IMG/VR virus record: IMGVR_UViG_3300030104_005063
Location: 25,361 to 89,360 of that record
Reading direction: 5' to 3' (one strand)
Length of the DNA: 64,000 bases
From: a virus
Part shown: positions 26,853 through 35,607 of the stretch, piece after piece
How positions within the stretch are numbered: the stretch's first letter is position 1
Layout of the letters: each line of letters begins with the position of its first letter
Made by a program: the position numbers and the translations under genes
Notes under the pieces: generated by a model
The model's database searches: none
Seen by the model: the letters and a program-made list of their open reading frames with translations, nothing else
Told to the model about the DNA's origin: nothing

Positions 26853-27616
26853 AAGTATTGATAATAGGAGATAGTTGTAAAGATATTTTTATTTATGGTA
26901 AAGTTAAGAGGTTAACACCAGAAGCACCAGTGCCTGTATTTAATCCAACTAAAGAAAAATCCAATGATGGGATGGCAAAAAATGTTACCAATAACATTGA
27001 AGCATTGGGTGTTAGTATATTTACGATAACTAATAGAAATAGTATTAAGAAAATTCGTTATGTAGATGATAAGTCAAATCAATTAGTGATAAGAGTTGAC
27101 GAACATGATTACTGTGATAGAATAGATTGGGCTTTGCTTCATAGAATTCAAAAAAATGAATGTAATTTACCAATGAATGGTGTAGTTGAAGTTGATGCTA
27201 TTGTTATTTCTGATTATGACAAAGGTTTTTTAGAAGAATATGATATCAAATGGATTTGTGAGAATAACAAAAATGTTTTTATTGATACTAAAAAGAAAAT
27301 GGGTGATTGGATACTAGATGCTGATTTTTTAAAAATAAATGATTTAGAATTTGAACAAAATAAAGAATTTTTTGAATCATCAAAAGTTATGTTAGACAAA
27401 ACAATAATAACTAGAGGTAGAGAGGGTTGTATATACAAAGGTAAGGTCTATCCAACCGATGATGTGCCAGTCAAAGATATATCTGGCGCAGGTGATACTT
27501 TTCTTGCTGGGTTAGTGGTAGAGTATGTAAGGAGTGGTGACATAGAAAAGGCAATAGATTTTGCTCAAGATTGTACGAAAATAGTTGTACAAAAACATGG
27601 AGTTTCCACTATTTAG
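26849..27616 (+). CDS. PfkB-family sugar kinase, HldE N-domain-like
   Basis: A 255-residue kinase. KVKRLTPEAPVPVF near residues 18-31 is the HldE/RfaE substrate-side motif and DISGAGDTFLAG near 209-220 is the PfkB ATP and catalytic-Asp motif. Known relatives phosphorylate D-glycero-D-manno-heptose 7-phosphate. The cytidylyl- or adenylyltransferase half of HldE is absent here and not seen elsewhere in the window. The protein is shorter than the usual 320-residue kinase domain, lacking part of the lid. The last gene before a TATTTATA gap. Confidence 0.78.
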   Translation: MKVLIIGDSCKDIFIYGKVKRLTPEAPVPVFNPTKEKSNDGMAKNVTNNIEALGVSIFTITNRNSIKKIRYVDDKSNQLVIRVDEHDYCDRIDWALLHRIQKNECNLPMNGVVEVDAIVISDYDKGFLEEYDIKWICENNKNVFIDTKKKMGDWILDADFLKINDLEFEQNKEFFESSKVMLDKTIITRGREGCIYKGKVYPTDDVPVKDISGAGDTFLAGLVVEYVRSGDIEKAIDFAQDCTKIVVQKHGVSTI

Positions 27617-27620
27617 TTTA

Positions 27621-27628
27621 TATTTATA
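27621..27628 (+). promoter_or_regulatory. Intergenic TATTTATA motif (copy 2)
   Basis: TATTTATA in the 30-base gap between the kinase and the LmbE gene, followed by more TA alternation and then AAAGG, a ribosome site six bases before the ATG at 27647. Same 8-mer as at 10427, 38343, 41791 and 57482. Confidence 0.4.
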
Positions 27629-27646
27629 TATATATAAAGGTTATGA

Positions 27647-28252
27647 ATGTATAAAAAAGTTTTAGCACTAGCACCACATACGGATGATGTTGAATTAGGT
27701 TGTGGCGGATTTTTATCTAAATTGACAAAAGAAAAAGTTATCGTAGATGTTGTCTCTTTCTCTGAGGCACAACCCTTGTCTATTGGAGATCCTGTTCAAG
27801 AATTTAAAGATGCTATGAAAATAATAGGAATTGACAAGACAGATTTTTTAGGTTATAAACCAAGATATTTTCACGAGAGAAGACAAGAAATACTAGATTA
27901 CCTTTGGAACAGAAACAAAAATGTTAAGTATGACTTGGTTCTATGTCCGTCATCTTATGATCATCATCAAGACCACCAAGTAATATACGAAGAATGCTTT
28001 CGTGCATTTAAAAAGACAAGTATATTTGGTTATGAAATGCCTTGGAATAATAGAACTTTTTCAACAGACATTTTCATAAAACTAACAAAAGAAAATTTAA
28101 ATGAAAAATTTAAAATGTTAGATTGTTATAAGACTCAAGGTGAAAGAGCCTTTATGAACAAAGATTACATCTTTGATATGGCTAGAACAAGAGGTTTACA
28201 AATAGGTTCTGAGTTTGCAGAATGTTATGAGGCAATAAGGGTAGTCATATGA
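27647..28252 (+). CDS. LmbE/PIG-L-family deacetylase
   Basis: A 201-residue zinc-dependent hydrolase. PHTDDVELGCGG at residues 10-21 provides the His-x-Asp-Asp metal/base motif, and SYDHHQDHQ near 105-113 the second metal site. Members remove the acetyl group from N-acetylglucosamine in lipids, mycothiol or antibiotics. Here it could free an amine on an amino sugar of the phage glycan. Its own leader after the TATTTATA gap makes it the first gene of a new transcription unit; it ends in ATGA. Confidence 0.88.
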   Translation: MYKKVLALAPHTDDVELGCGGFLSKLTKEKVIVDVVSFSEAQPLSIGDPVQEFKDAMKIIGIDKTDFLGYKPRYFHERRQEILDYLWNRNKNVKYDLVLCPSSYDHHQDHQVIYEECFRAFKKTSIFGYEMPWNNRTFSTDIFIKLTKENLNEKFKMLDCYKTQGERAFMNKDYIFDMARTRGLQIGSEFAECYEAIRVVI

Positions 28253-29589
28253 GTAAAAATGTAGTTTTTTGGGTTGGGGTGAAGAACGAAAAGTATTCGG
28301 AGAAATATGGTGGATGGGAATGGATGGATATTAGTCGTAAGACTTGGGAGTATTGGTGTAAAAAACACGATGTAATATTCTTTCCTTTTGAAGAACCAAT
28401 TAATGATGATTTAGTAAACTATAGAATTAACTGGCAAAAATCAATATATTGTTTTGATTTGTTGGACGAGGCTGGTATTGATTATGACCAAATATTTTTA
28501 GCAGATGCCACTTGTATGGTCAAATGGGACATGCCAAATATATTTGAATTAACAGATAACAAGTTTACTGCTTGGAGAGAAACAGATAATTTAAATTGGG
28601 TTTACGATAGTGTAAAGGGTTACGAAGAATTCTTTTCTTATAAACTAAATAAACACAACTATTTTAGTTCTGGTGTAATTATTTTTAACAAATCACATAA
28701 GGATATATTTTTAGATTTTAAAGATTTGTATCTTAACAACACCGAAGAGTTTGTAGAGTTGCAAGATAAAATTGTTCGTAAGGGTACAGAGCAAACACCT
28801 TTAAATTATTGGGTTCAGAAAAATAATGTAGAACTTAATTTAGATTTACCTTTCAGTTATAAGTTAACTCACATACATCGTAAAGATATGTTTAAACCTA
28901 ACTGGCAACTAAATGAAGATTCGACACCGTTTTTTATTAAATATGGTTACAATTGGGTTTTTAATGGCATACCAAAAAATCAAAGAACTGAAGTGATGTC
29001 TCAAACTTGGGGGTTTGTAAAAGATAACTATGATGAGAATTATTTTCTTAATAGAGTTGTCCATAAAGATAAGTGGTGTAAAACAACATCAAGAAAATTC
29101 AAAGAAGATGTGCTTAGAATTTTTAGAGATAGAAAAATGGACAATTGTATAGAAATAGGCTCGTGTAGAGGTGATACTACAAGAGTGTTGTCTGAGTGTT
29201 TCAAAAAAGTATATTCATTTGAACAATCATCGGATAACATAACTTACATAAAAGAAAGGTGTTCTGATGTAGACAATGTAGAAATAAGTCAAGCTGATGT
29301 GTATGACTCAAACTTTGAAATACCAGATGTTAGTGTAGCATTTATTGACGCTGGTCATTCAACTGAATTAGTAAAAAAAGATATCAGTAGATTTCTAAAC
29401 AAAAATCCAAATATGGTTTTAGTATTTGATGATTATGGACAAAAAGATGAATCTATAAAGAAAGCTATTCTTGAGACTGGTGTAAAGATAAGTAGACATA
29501 TTGGTGAATATAATGGATTTAAGTTTAACAGAATTAACGGAGAAGAAGTTACCATGATGGGTAGAGAAGGAGTTATTTGTAACTTATGA
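28249..29589 (+). CDS. GT8-like domain fused to a SAM-dependent methyltransferase
   Basis: A 446-residue protein of two parts. Residues 1 to about 260 resemble the stand-alone transferase encoded next (29586), with WQKSIYCFDLLDEAGIDYDQIFLADAT. The usual DxD of GT8 reads DAT here, so metal binding may be impaired. From about 285, CIEIGSCRGDTTRVLSECF and VYSFEQSSDN are SAM-binding motifs I and II of a class I methyltransferase, followed by VSVAFIDAGHS. A methyltransferase gene also stands alone at 30365. It probably methylates or caps a glycan. Confidence 0.72.
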   Translation: MSKNVVFWVGVKNEKYSEKYGGWEWMDISRKTWEYWCKKHDVIFFPFEEPINDDLVNYRINWQKSIYCFDLLDEAGIDYDQIFLADATCMVKWDMPNIFELTDNKFTAWRETDNLNWVYDSVKGYEEFFSYKLNKHNYFSSGVIIFNKSHKDIFLDFKDLYLNNTEEFVELQDKIVRKGTEQTPLNYWVQKNNVELNLDLPFSYKLTHIHRKDMFKPNWQLNEDSTPFFIKYGYNWVFNGIPKNQRTEVMSQTWGFVKDNYDENYFLNRVVHKDKWCKTTSRKFKEDVLRIFRDRKMDNCIEIGSCRGDTTRVLSECFKKVYSFEQSSDNITYIKERCSDVDNVEISQADVYDSNFEIPDVSVAFIDAGHSTELVKKDISRFLNKNPNMVLVFDDYGQKDESIKKAILETGVKISRHIGEYNGFKFNRINGEEVTMMGREGVICNL

Positions 29590-30365
29590 AGAATGTAGTT
29601 TTTATAGTAGACATAACTTTAAAAGGTTCACAAAGAGAGGTTGGTAGATGGGCTGAAACTCGTAGTGATCCTTATGTGTTTTGTACGAAAGCTTGGAAGA
29701 AATGGTGCGATAAAAATGATTGTGAGTTATTTGTTTTGAATGAAGAAGTCTTATCACACAGCACGATGCCTGTTTCTTGGCAAAGATATTATGTTTTTGA
29801 TTTATTAGAAGCTAGTGGTATTGAGTATGACCAAATTTTATATGTTGATGCTGATACTATTCCACATCCTGATTGTCCTAATGTATTTGAGATGAGTGAT
29901 AGGAAGTTCTGCTTCGTTCACAATGAAGGTAGTTATGATTGGATTTTGAGAAGTATTGAGAATTATGGTAAATATTTTTTTGATGGATATATGATACCTT
30001 GGACAGACTATTTTGATTCTGGTATGTTAATATTCAATAAACAACACAAACAATTTTTTCAAAAAATAATAGAGTTTTTTCATGATAATAGAGAAAACTT
30101 GTTAAAGGTAGAGAGTGAGTGGCATGCCGGTACAGACCAAACTCCTGTTAATTTTTTGACTCATATCTTAAACATTGACTACAAGAGGTTACCATATGAA
30201 TTCAATATGTGTGATATGTTCAGAAAAGAAATATTAAATAATGATATGACTTTTACAAAATGGGGTTGGATATATCAGTATAATAGCATTCCAAACAATG
30301 TAGACGACAGGTTAACTTTTCATTGGATGGAAAAAACTTATAATCATTTGTGGAAAGGTATATAA
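29586..30365 (+). CDS. GT8-like (GT-A) glycosyltransferase
   Basis: A 259-residue transferase. WQRYYVFDLLEASGIEYDQILYVDADTIP carries a full DAD motif near residue 86, and SGMLIFNKQHKQFF and GTDQTPVNFL follow as in GT8-type enzymes. It is homologous by eye to the N-terminal half of the preceding fusion, which has lost the second Asp, so the two look like a duplicated pair with one possibly inactive member. TAATG junction with a methyltransferase gene. Confidence 0.78.
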   Translation: MKNVVFIVDITLKGSQREVGRWAETRSDPYVFCTKAWKKWCDKNDCELFVLNEEVLSHSTMPVSWQRYYVFDLLEASGIEYDQILYVDADTIPHPDCPNVFEMSDRKFCFVHNEGSYDWILRSIENYGKYFFDGYMIPWTDYFDSGMLIFNKQHKQFFQKIIEFFHDNRENLLKVESEWHAGTDQTPVNFLTHILNIDYKRLPYEFNMCDMFRKEILNNDMTFTKWGWIYQYNSIPNNVDDRLTFHWMEKTYNHLWKGI

Positions 30366-30877
30366 TGGCTGAAGGCATAACAATAAACAAAAATTGTGTA
30401 AACTTAATAAAAAAATTATTACCAGATGGTGGGACTATATTAGAGTTTGGTAGTGGTGAGGGAACAACTTGGTTGTCTGATGCTGGATATACAATGTTCT
30501 CCGTAGAAAATCAAGAGGAGTGGATGGATAAGTTTCCAAATCATACTACATATATAAATTGTAGGATAAAATATTATGATTCAGAATATGTGGCTCCTGA
30601 CAACATATTTGACCAAACAGGTTGGTATCATCCTGATGATTTATTTTCTAACTTACCTAATGATTATGATTTGATTTTAATTGATGGTCCTGGTGGTAGG
30701 TGGGGAAGAGCCGGTTTTTTCAAACACATAGATAAGTTTAATACTGATGTTCCTATGATTTTTGATGACATACATAGAACTCAAGATTCTGATGTAATGG
30801 AAAGTGTGTCCGAATATGTTGGTAGAGAATACGATGTAATAGACATTTATACTGGAGTAATATATGGTAAATCTTAG
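30365..30877 (+). CDS. Small class I SAM-dependent methyltransferase
   Basis: A 170-residue protein started at the ATG at 30365, which overlaps the upstream stop. ILEFGSGEGTTWLSDAGYTMFSVEN is SAM motif I with the ribose-binding acid, and LILIDGPGGRWGRAGFF resembles the post-II loop of sugar or FkbM-like O-methyltransferases. It likely methylates a sugar hydroxyl. Together with the two genes before it, it forms a transferase-methyltransferase set. Confidence 0.75.
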   Translation: MAEGITINKNCVNLIKKLLPDGGTILEFGSGEGTTWLSDAGYTMFSVENQEEWMDKFPNHTTYINCRIKYYDSEYVAPDNIFDQTGWYHPDDLFSNLPNDYDLILIDGPGGRWGRAGFFKHIDKFNTDVPMIFDDIHRTQDSDVMESVSEYVGREYDVIDIYTGVIYGKS

Positions 30878-31865
30878 TAAAACATATGTGATTGGCACTC
30901 ATGTTATGTGGTTTGAGATAGAGATGTATGCTGACTTTATCGATGGTATGGTTAATTTATTGGAAACTGTCGATAATACAGAGAATGTAACCATAGATTT
31001 ATGTTTTAATATGTTACAGCATTTTGAAGAGGTTGATTATGATAAGATAAAGAAACATGAGTTGGTAATTAAATTTAAAAAGGGTGTGGCCATATTGGAG
31101 TCTATGGGATTTATTGTCAATCAAGAGATTAAAGATGGTGATGAGTTTTACTTTCATGCTGACTACAGAAGAGATTTAAACTACAACTATTGTAAGAAAG
31201 TGGACTATGTGATGTGGGGTGAAACAGATAGTTTCTTTCCACGAGAAGCATTTCAGGTGGTAGAGGCATTATCAAAGTACACCGATGAACAAAATATACA
31301 TAGATATTTACTTAGTTTTTCTGATAGAAAGATGTGGGATGCTAGCTGGGATGCTTTAGTTCATAATGATTATGTTAACTTAGAATTTGTAGACGATGAT
31401 GAAGGTCACTTAAATCCAAATCAAGCTAAATCACCGATGTCTATAGAAAAAATGAACGAGATAAATTCTAAAGCTGAAGAGTTCGATTTTTCTTATATAC
31501 AGTATCCAAAGATAAGTGGTGCTTGTTTGGTGTTGTCATCTGATTTAATAAAGTCTGGAGTAAACATACCACCTTGTTTACTGTATAATGATGATGAGGG
31601 TTTATCAATAATGTCACATAAGTTACTTGGGGATAAATATATTCAGTTTGTGGTTAAAAATGTCTTACATGTTCATGCTAGAAGACACCCTCAAAAGAGA
31701 ATGTATGTTAAAGGTGAAGATAATCCTTATTCTTTTATCGGTGACAAAAATGATAATTTTCAAAAGTTTTTAAGTATGTCAAAACAAAATATACAAACTC
31801 TTGCTACAGAGCAAGGTAAATTTAAAGAGTATAATGATTTAAAAAATATATTGGAGTCAAAATGA
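30864..31865 (+). CDS. Putative GT-A glycosyltransferase or glycan-associated protein
   Basis: A 333-residue protein overlapping the methyltransferase gene by 14 bases. KTYVIGTHVMWFEIEMYADF begins it, VMWGETDSFFPREAF near 115-129 may be a degenerate DxD region, and YNDDEGLSIMSHKLLGDKY near 255-273 resembles the late GT2 acidic motif. The overall layout fits a GT-A fold, but no single motif is decisive. It leads by ATGA into gmd. Confidence 0.5.
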   Translation: MVNLSKTYVIGTHVMWFEIEMYADFIDGMVNLLETVDNTENVTIDLCFNMLQHFEEVDYDKIKKHELVIKFKKGVAILESMGFIVNQEIKDGDEFYFHADYRRDLNYNYCKKVDYVMWGETDSFFPREAFQVVEALSKYTDEQNIHRYLLSFSDRKMWDASWDALVHNDYVNLEFVDDDEGHLNPNQAKSPMSIEKMNEINSKAEEFDFSYIQYPKISGACLVLSSDLIKSGVNIPPCLLYNDDEGLSIMSHKLLGDKYIQFVVKNVLHVHARRHPQKRMYVKGEDNPYSFIGDKNDNFQKFLSMSKQNIQTLATEQGKFKEYNDLKNILESK

Positions 31866-32821
31866 AAAGAGTATTAATCACAGGTATTAACGGTATGGAT
31901 GGAAGTCACCTTGCAGATTTTCTTTTAGAGAAAGGATACGAGGTGTATGGGATGGAAAGAAGAACATCGAGTCCAAATAGAACTAACACTAAACATCTTG
32001 AAGGTCAGATAACATTTGTTAATGGTGATTTAACAGATCAAAACTCGTTAGTAAGGTGTTTGAGAGAGTCAAATCCAGACGAGGTTTATAATCTTGCTGC
32101 ACAATCATTTGTGGGAGAAAGTTGGAACACGCCTGAACAAACAGGTGATGTCACAGGTCTCGGTGCTTTGAGAATGTTAGAGGCAATAAGAGAGTATGGA
32201 AAAGAAATTAGATTTTATCAAGCATCAACTTCAGAGCTTTATGGTAGAATGATTGAAAATCCAGCGAATGAAAACACACCATTCTATCCTCGTTCACCAT
32301 ATGGAGTTGCTAAATTATATGGTCATTGGATTACGAAAAACTACAGAGAGTCTTATGACATGTTCAATGTAAGTGGTATATTATTTAATCACGAATCCGA
32401 GAGAAGAGGTGTTGAATTTGTAACTCGTAAGATTACTGATGGTGTTGCTCGTATTCACTTAGGGTTAGAAGATTATATTACTTTGGGTAATTTAGATTCA
32501 AAGAGAGATTGGGGATATTCTCCAGATTATGTTAAGTCAATGTGGATGATGTTGCAACAAGATGAGCCAGATGATTATGTTATTGCTACAGGAGTTGAAC
32601 ACTCTATAAGAGATTTTTTAGATTGTGCTTTTCAACACATCGGTGTTACTGAATGGTCTAAATATGTTTTACAAGATGAGAGATATATGCGACCAGCAGA
32701 AGTCGCTGTATTATGCGGAGACTCATCAAAAGCTCGTCAAGTTATAGGATGGGAGCCAGAAACATCCTTTAAACAGATGGTTTCTAACATGGTGGACAAT
32801 GATATACAATTGTTATCATGA
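31862..32821 (+). CDS. gmd: GDP-mannose 4,6-dehydratase
   Basis: A 319-residue SDR that converts GDP-mannose to GDP-4-keto-6-deoxymannose. Strong family landmarks: TGINGMDGSHLAD near residues 7-19, NLAAQSFVGESW, STSELYG, RSPYGVAKLYGHW (intact YxxxK), LFNHESERRG and LGNLDSKRDWG. This is the entry step to fucose, colitose and perosamine. The ColD-like and fucose-synthase-like genes at 19-22 kb could continue from its product. Usual family length is about 350-370; this is slightly short at the C-terminus. ATGA on both sides. Confidence 0.93.
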   Translation: MKRVLITGINGMDGSHLADFLLEKGYEVYGMERRTSSPNRTNTKHLEGQITFVNGDLTDQNSLVRCLRESNPDEVYNLAAQSFVGESWNTPEQTGDVTGLGALRMLEAIREYGKEIRFYQASTSELYGRMIENPANENTPFYPRSPYGVAKLYGHWITKNYRESYDMFNVSGILFNHESERRGVEFVTRKITDGVARIHLGLEDYITLGNLDSKRDWGYSPDYVKSMWMMLQQDEPDDYVIATGVEHSIRDFLDCAFQHIGVTEWSKYVLQDERYMRPAEVAVLCGDSSKARQVIGWEPETSFKQMVSNMVDNDIQLLS

Positions 32822-33831
32822 TAAAAGTAAAATTAACAGACTCAAGTAATATGAAATGTTTTAGTGGGTTGATTCACACTAAAGATTTATTAAGAGATTA
32901 CAGCATAGATATAACCGACTCGGATGATTATGACTACGAGTTTGTTCATGCTGATGAGTTTGTTAATTTGTCTTTACCACTACAAGAAAGCATAGATAGA
33001 GGTATAGATAACTTAAGTAAAAAGTCTGGAGATTACTTTTTGTTTCACGGTGGAGATTCCACCTCTATAATGGGAGCATATGAAGTGTTCATAGAATCTG
33101 AAGCTAAATTTCTTTTTAAAAAACAACTTCTATCTCAAGATGACTATAAGAATAAAACTACCATAAATAAATGGTTCTTCGGAAACGATTCAGATTTAGA
33201 TAAAGGTTATGATATATCAGATGATGTTTATGATAGGATGAAACTTACTGGTTATAATGTTGCTCATAACTGGCCTCATTTACAACAGATGCAAGTTGGT
33301 AACATAAATAGAGATGTAGATGTTTGTGCTATATATCAAGGTATATTAGATAATGGTAATATGGATCACGAGTTGAGAACTGATGTGTTGTATACTAAAC
33401 ATAGAAAAACAGCTTGGGATATACTTGATAATTTGAATGATAAATATAATGTGGTAAAAGGTCAATCAACTCCACAACAATTTGTTGAAGTGATGAAAAG
33501 GTCAAAAGTAGGATTATCTCCATTTGGTATGGGAGAGTTATGTTACAGAGACTTAGAGTTAATTCAATGGGGTTGTTTGTTAGTCAAACCTGATATGAGT
33601 AAGGTTATAACAGAGCCAGACTTTTTTAAACCAATGGAAACCTATGTGCCAGTAAAAGCAGATTGGTCAGATTTAAATGAAACGATAGAAAAAGTTCTTG
33701 CTAATTTTAAAGATTATCAGTATATTATAGACAACTCTAGAAAGAAAGTAGTGGAAATGTATAGTTATGAAAATGTTTGTATGTATTGGTATAAATTTTT
33801 TTCCAATTTAAGTGGGGTAGGTAATGCATAA
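32818..33831 (+). CDS. GT-B-like glycosyltransferase, paralogue of the gene at 15066
   Basis: A 337-residue protein. Its C-terminal half has KVGLSPFGMGELCYRDLELIQWG and LLVKPDMSKV, aligning by eye with GYGEMAPRDLESAM and VLMKPDMS of the gene at 15066; N-termini also correspond. The region probably forms the donor-binding domain of an exostosin-like GT-B fold. The duplication 17 kb away argues that the glycan block grew by gene copying. Overlaps the next GT2 gene by 8 bases. Confidence 0.7.
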   Translation: MIKVKLTDSSNMKCFSGLIHTKDLLRDYSIDITDSDDYDYEFVHADEFVNLSLPLQESIDRGIDNLSKKSGDYFLFHGGDSTSIMGAYEVFIESEAKFLFKKQLLSQDDYKNKTTINKWFFGNDSDLDKGYDISDDVYDRMKLTGYNVAHNWPHLQQMQVGNINRDVDVCAIYQGILDNGNMDHELRTDVLYTKHRKTAWDILDNLNDKYNVVKGQSTPQQFVEVMKRSKVGLSPFGMGELCYRDLELIQWGCLLVKPDMSKVITEPDFFKPMETYVPVKADWSDLNETIEKVLANFKDYQYIIDNSRKKVVEMYSYENVCMYWYKFFSNLSGVGNA

Positions 33832-34732
33832 AATAACATCGGTGATTCCGACTTACAACAATTTACCATTTTTAAAATTAACTGTCACATCGGTTAGACA
33901 GAATTGTTATTATAACGATATGCCGATTGTTATATTTGCTGAAAATTGTACCGATGGTACAAACGATTGGCTACATAATCATGCTGACGAGCTTGGTATT
34001 GAATACTACATAGAAGATGGAAAGGATAGAGAAGACCAGCGAGGTATCGGTGGTGGTATTGATTATTGCGTTAGTAAGGTTAAAACAGAATTTGTCAATA
34101 TATTACACTCAGACTTTTGGGTTGGTCCTAATCAAGATATCGAGTTACTAAAGTTATATGATGACATAGAATTAAATGAAAGATTGATTGCTTCTTCATT
34201 CAGAGTTCAACCGAACATATTTCCTAATGATCCTCCTTATAGACCTGGTACTATCTTTGTTGACTTTGATGAATTTGGTGCTCACGATACAGATTTTGAT
34301 GGTGATTATTTTGACCAATGGTCTAATGAATTTACAAAAGACAACGACATTTATGTCAGAAAAGGTGGTGGTGCTGGTTATTTCTGTAGAGTAGAAGACC
34401 ATATTTACATAGGTGGTAATGATCCTAGATTTGAACCAATGTATTGGGAAGATAAAGATTTATTTATGAGAATGCAAATGGAGGGGTATAAATTTATAAT
34501 GACAAGTAAATCTCTTATCTGGCATTTTACATCAAGGACATCAAGATTTCCTGATGGTACAAAGGTGTTGGATAATAATAAAAGACCAGCACATTTAGTT
34601 CATTGGGAACAAAGAGCAACACAAAGATTCATAGAAAAATGGGGTAGGCTTCCAAATGAAGATAGTGAGTCGTTTGTTGTTCCGATTGAAGGAACAAATA
34701 ACCCAAATAGAATAGAGTGGCCTTTCGTATGA
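33824..34732 (+). CDS. GT2 glycosyltransferase
   Basis: A 302-residue GT-A enzyme. ITSVIPTYNNLPFLKLTVTSV at the start is a classical GT2 opening; NILHSDFWVG near residue 90 holds the DxD position as HSD, and FEPMYWEDKDLFMRMQMEGY is the ED acceptor motif. It resembles the N-terminal part of the larger protein at 37088, with a shared HxTSRTSRF/MTCRGSRF element. Cytoplasmic; the acceptor is unknown. ATGA overlap with the dehydrogenase gene. Confidence 0.82.
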   Translation: MHKITSVIPTYNNLPFLKLTVTSVRQNCYYNDMPIVIFAENCTDGTNDWLHNHADELGIEYYIEDGKDREDQRGIGGGIDYCVSKVKTEFVNILHSDFWVGPNQDIELLKLYDDIELNERLIASSFRVQPNIFPNDPPYRPGTIFVDFDEFGAHDTDFDGDYFDQWSNEFTKDNDIYVRKGGGAGYFCRVEDHIYIGGNDPRFEPMYWEDKDLFMRMQMEGYKFIMTSKSLIWHFTSRTSRFPDGTKVLDNNKRPAHLVHWEQRATQRFIEKWGRLPNEDSESFVVPIEGTNNPNRIEWPFV

Positions 34733-35607
34733 AATTAAAACAAAAAATAGGTGTTGTAGGAAATGGTTTTGTAGGTGGAGCTGTCAAGTTTGGTTTTTCA
34801 CCACAAGTTGGTTGTGATGCTGAAGTTAGGGTTTATGACAAAAACCCAAACAAATCAACACATACACTAGAAGAGACAGTTAATGAATCTGATTTCATAT
34901 TTTTATCAGTACCAACACCGTCAAATGAAGATGGTTCTATTAACATTGACACATTAAACGATGCTTTAAATGATATTAATGAAGTTCACAATGGTAAACA
35001 TAATATAATATTAATTAGGTCAACTGTAATACCTGGAACTACTTGGGCTTTACAAAAAAAGTATCCTGAGTTAAAAATATTATTTAATCCAGAATTCTTG
35101 ACTGAAAGGTCTGCTAATTTTGATTTTATAAATCAATCTCGTTTCATAATAGGACATAATGGAAATCAATTAAGTATGATGCACTCTGAAAGCTTTTCTG
35201 ATTTGATTAGAGATAGATTTGGTGATTGTGTTGCAATATTAGAAACTAATTATGAAACGGCTGAACTTATTAAATATATGAGTAATTGTTTTTTTGCCAC
35301 TAAAGTATCTTTTATGAATGAGATGTATCAAATAGCAGAGAAAATAGACGCTGATTGGGACGCAGCAGTTGATGGTTTTGTGGGTGATGGTAGGATAGGA
35401 CACTCACATTTAGGGGTGCCAGGACATGATGGTAAGTTTGGATTTGGTGGTAGTTGTTTCCCTAAAGATATACAGGCGATGATTGAATTTGCTGAAATGT
35501 TTGGAATTGAACCAAGTGTCTTAAAAGGTGTTTGGAAAAAGAATTTAGATGTGAGGCCGGAACAAGATTGGAAAAAACTAAAGGGGAGAGCTGTTGTAGA
35601 TGAGTAA
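34729..35607 (+). CDS. Short UDP-glucose/GDP-mannose dehydrogenase-like enzyme
   Basis: A 292-residue protein starting at the ATG at 34729. VVGNGFVGGAVKFGF near residues 9-23 binds NAD, FLSVPTPSNEDG and FNPEFLTERSA are family landmarks, and FGFGGSCFPKD near 243-253 carries the catalytic Cys. The enzyme would oxidise a sugar nucleotide to a uronic acid. It lacks the C-terminal nucleotide-binding domain of normal family members (about 390-450 residues), so it may be a truncated but catalytically equipped version. Overlaps both neighbours. Confidence 0.82.
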   Translation: MKLKQKIGVVGNGFVGGAVKFGFSPQVGCDAEVRVYDKNPNKSTHTLEETVNESDFIFLSVPTPSNEDGSINIDTLNDALNDINEVHNGKHNIILIRSTVIPGTTWALQKKYPELKILFNPEFLTERSANFDFINQSRFIIGHNGNQLSMMHSESFSDLIRDRFGDCVAILETNYETAELIKYMSNCFFATKVSFMNEMYQIAEKIDADWDAAVDGFVGDGRIGHSHLGVPGHDGKFGFGGSCFPKDIQAMIEFAEMFGIEPSVLKGVWKKNLDVRPEQDWKKLKGRAVVDE

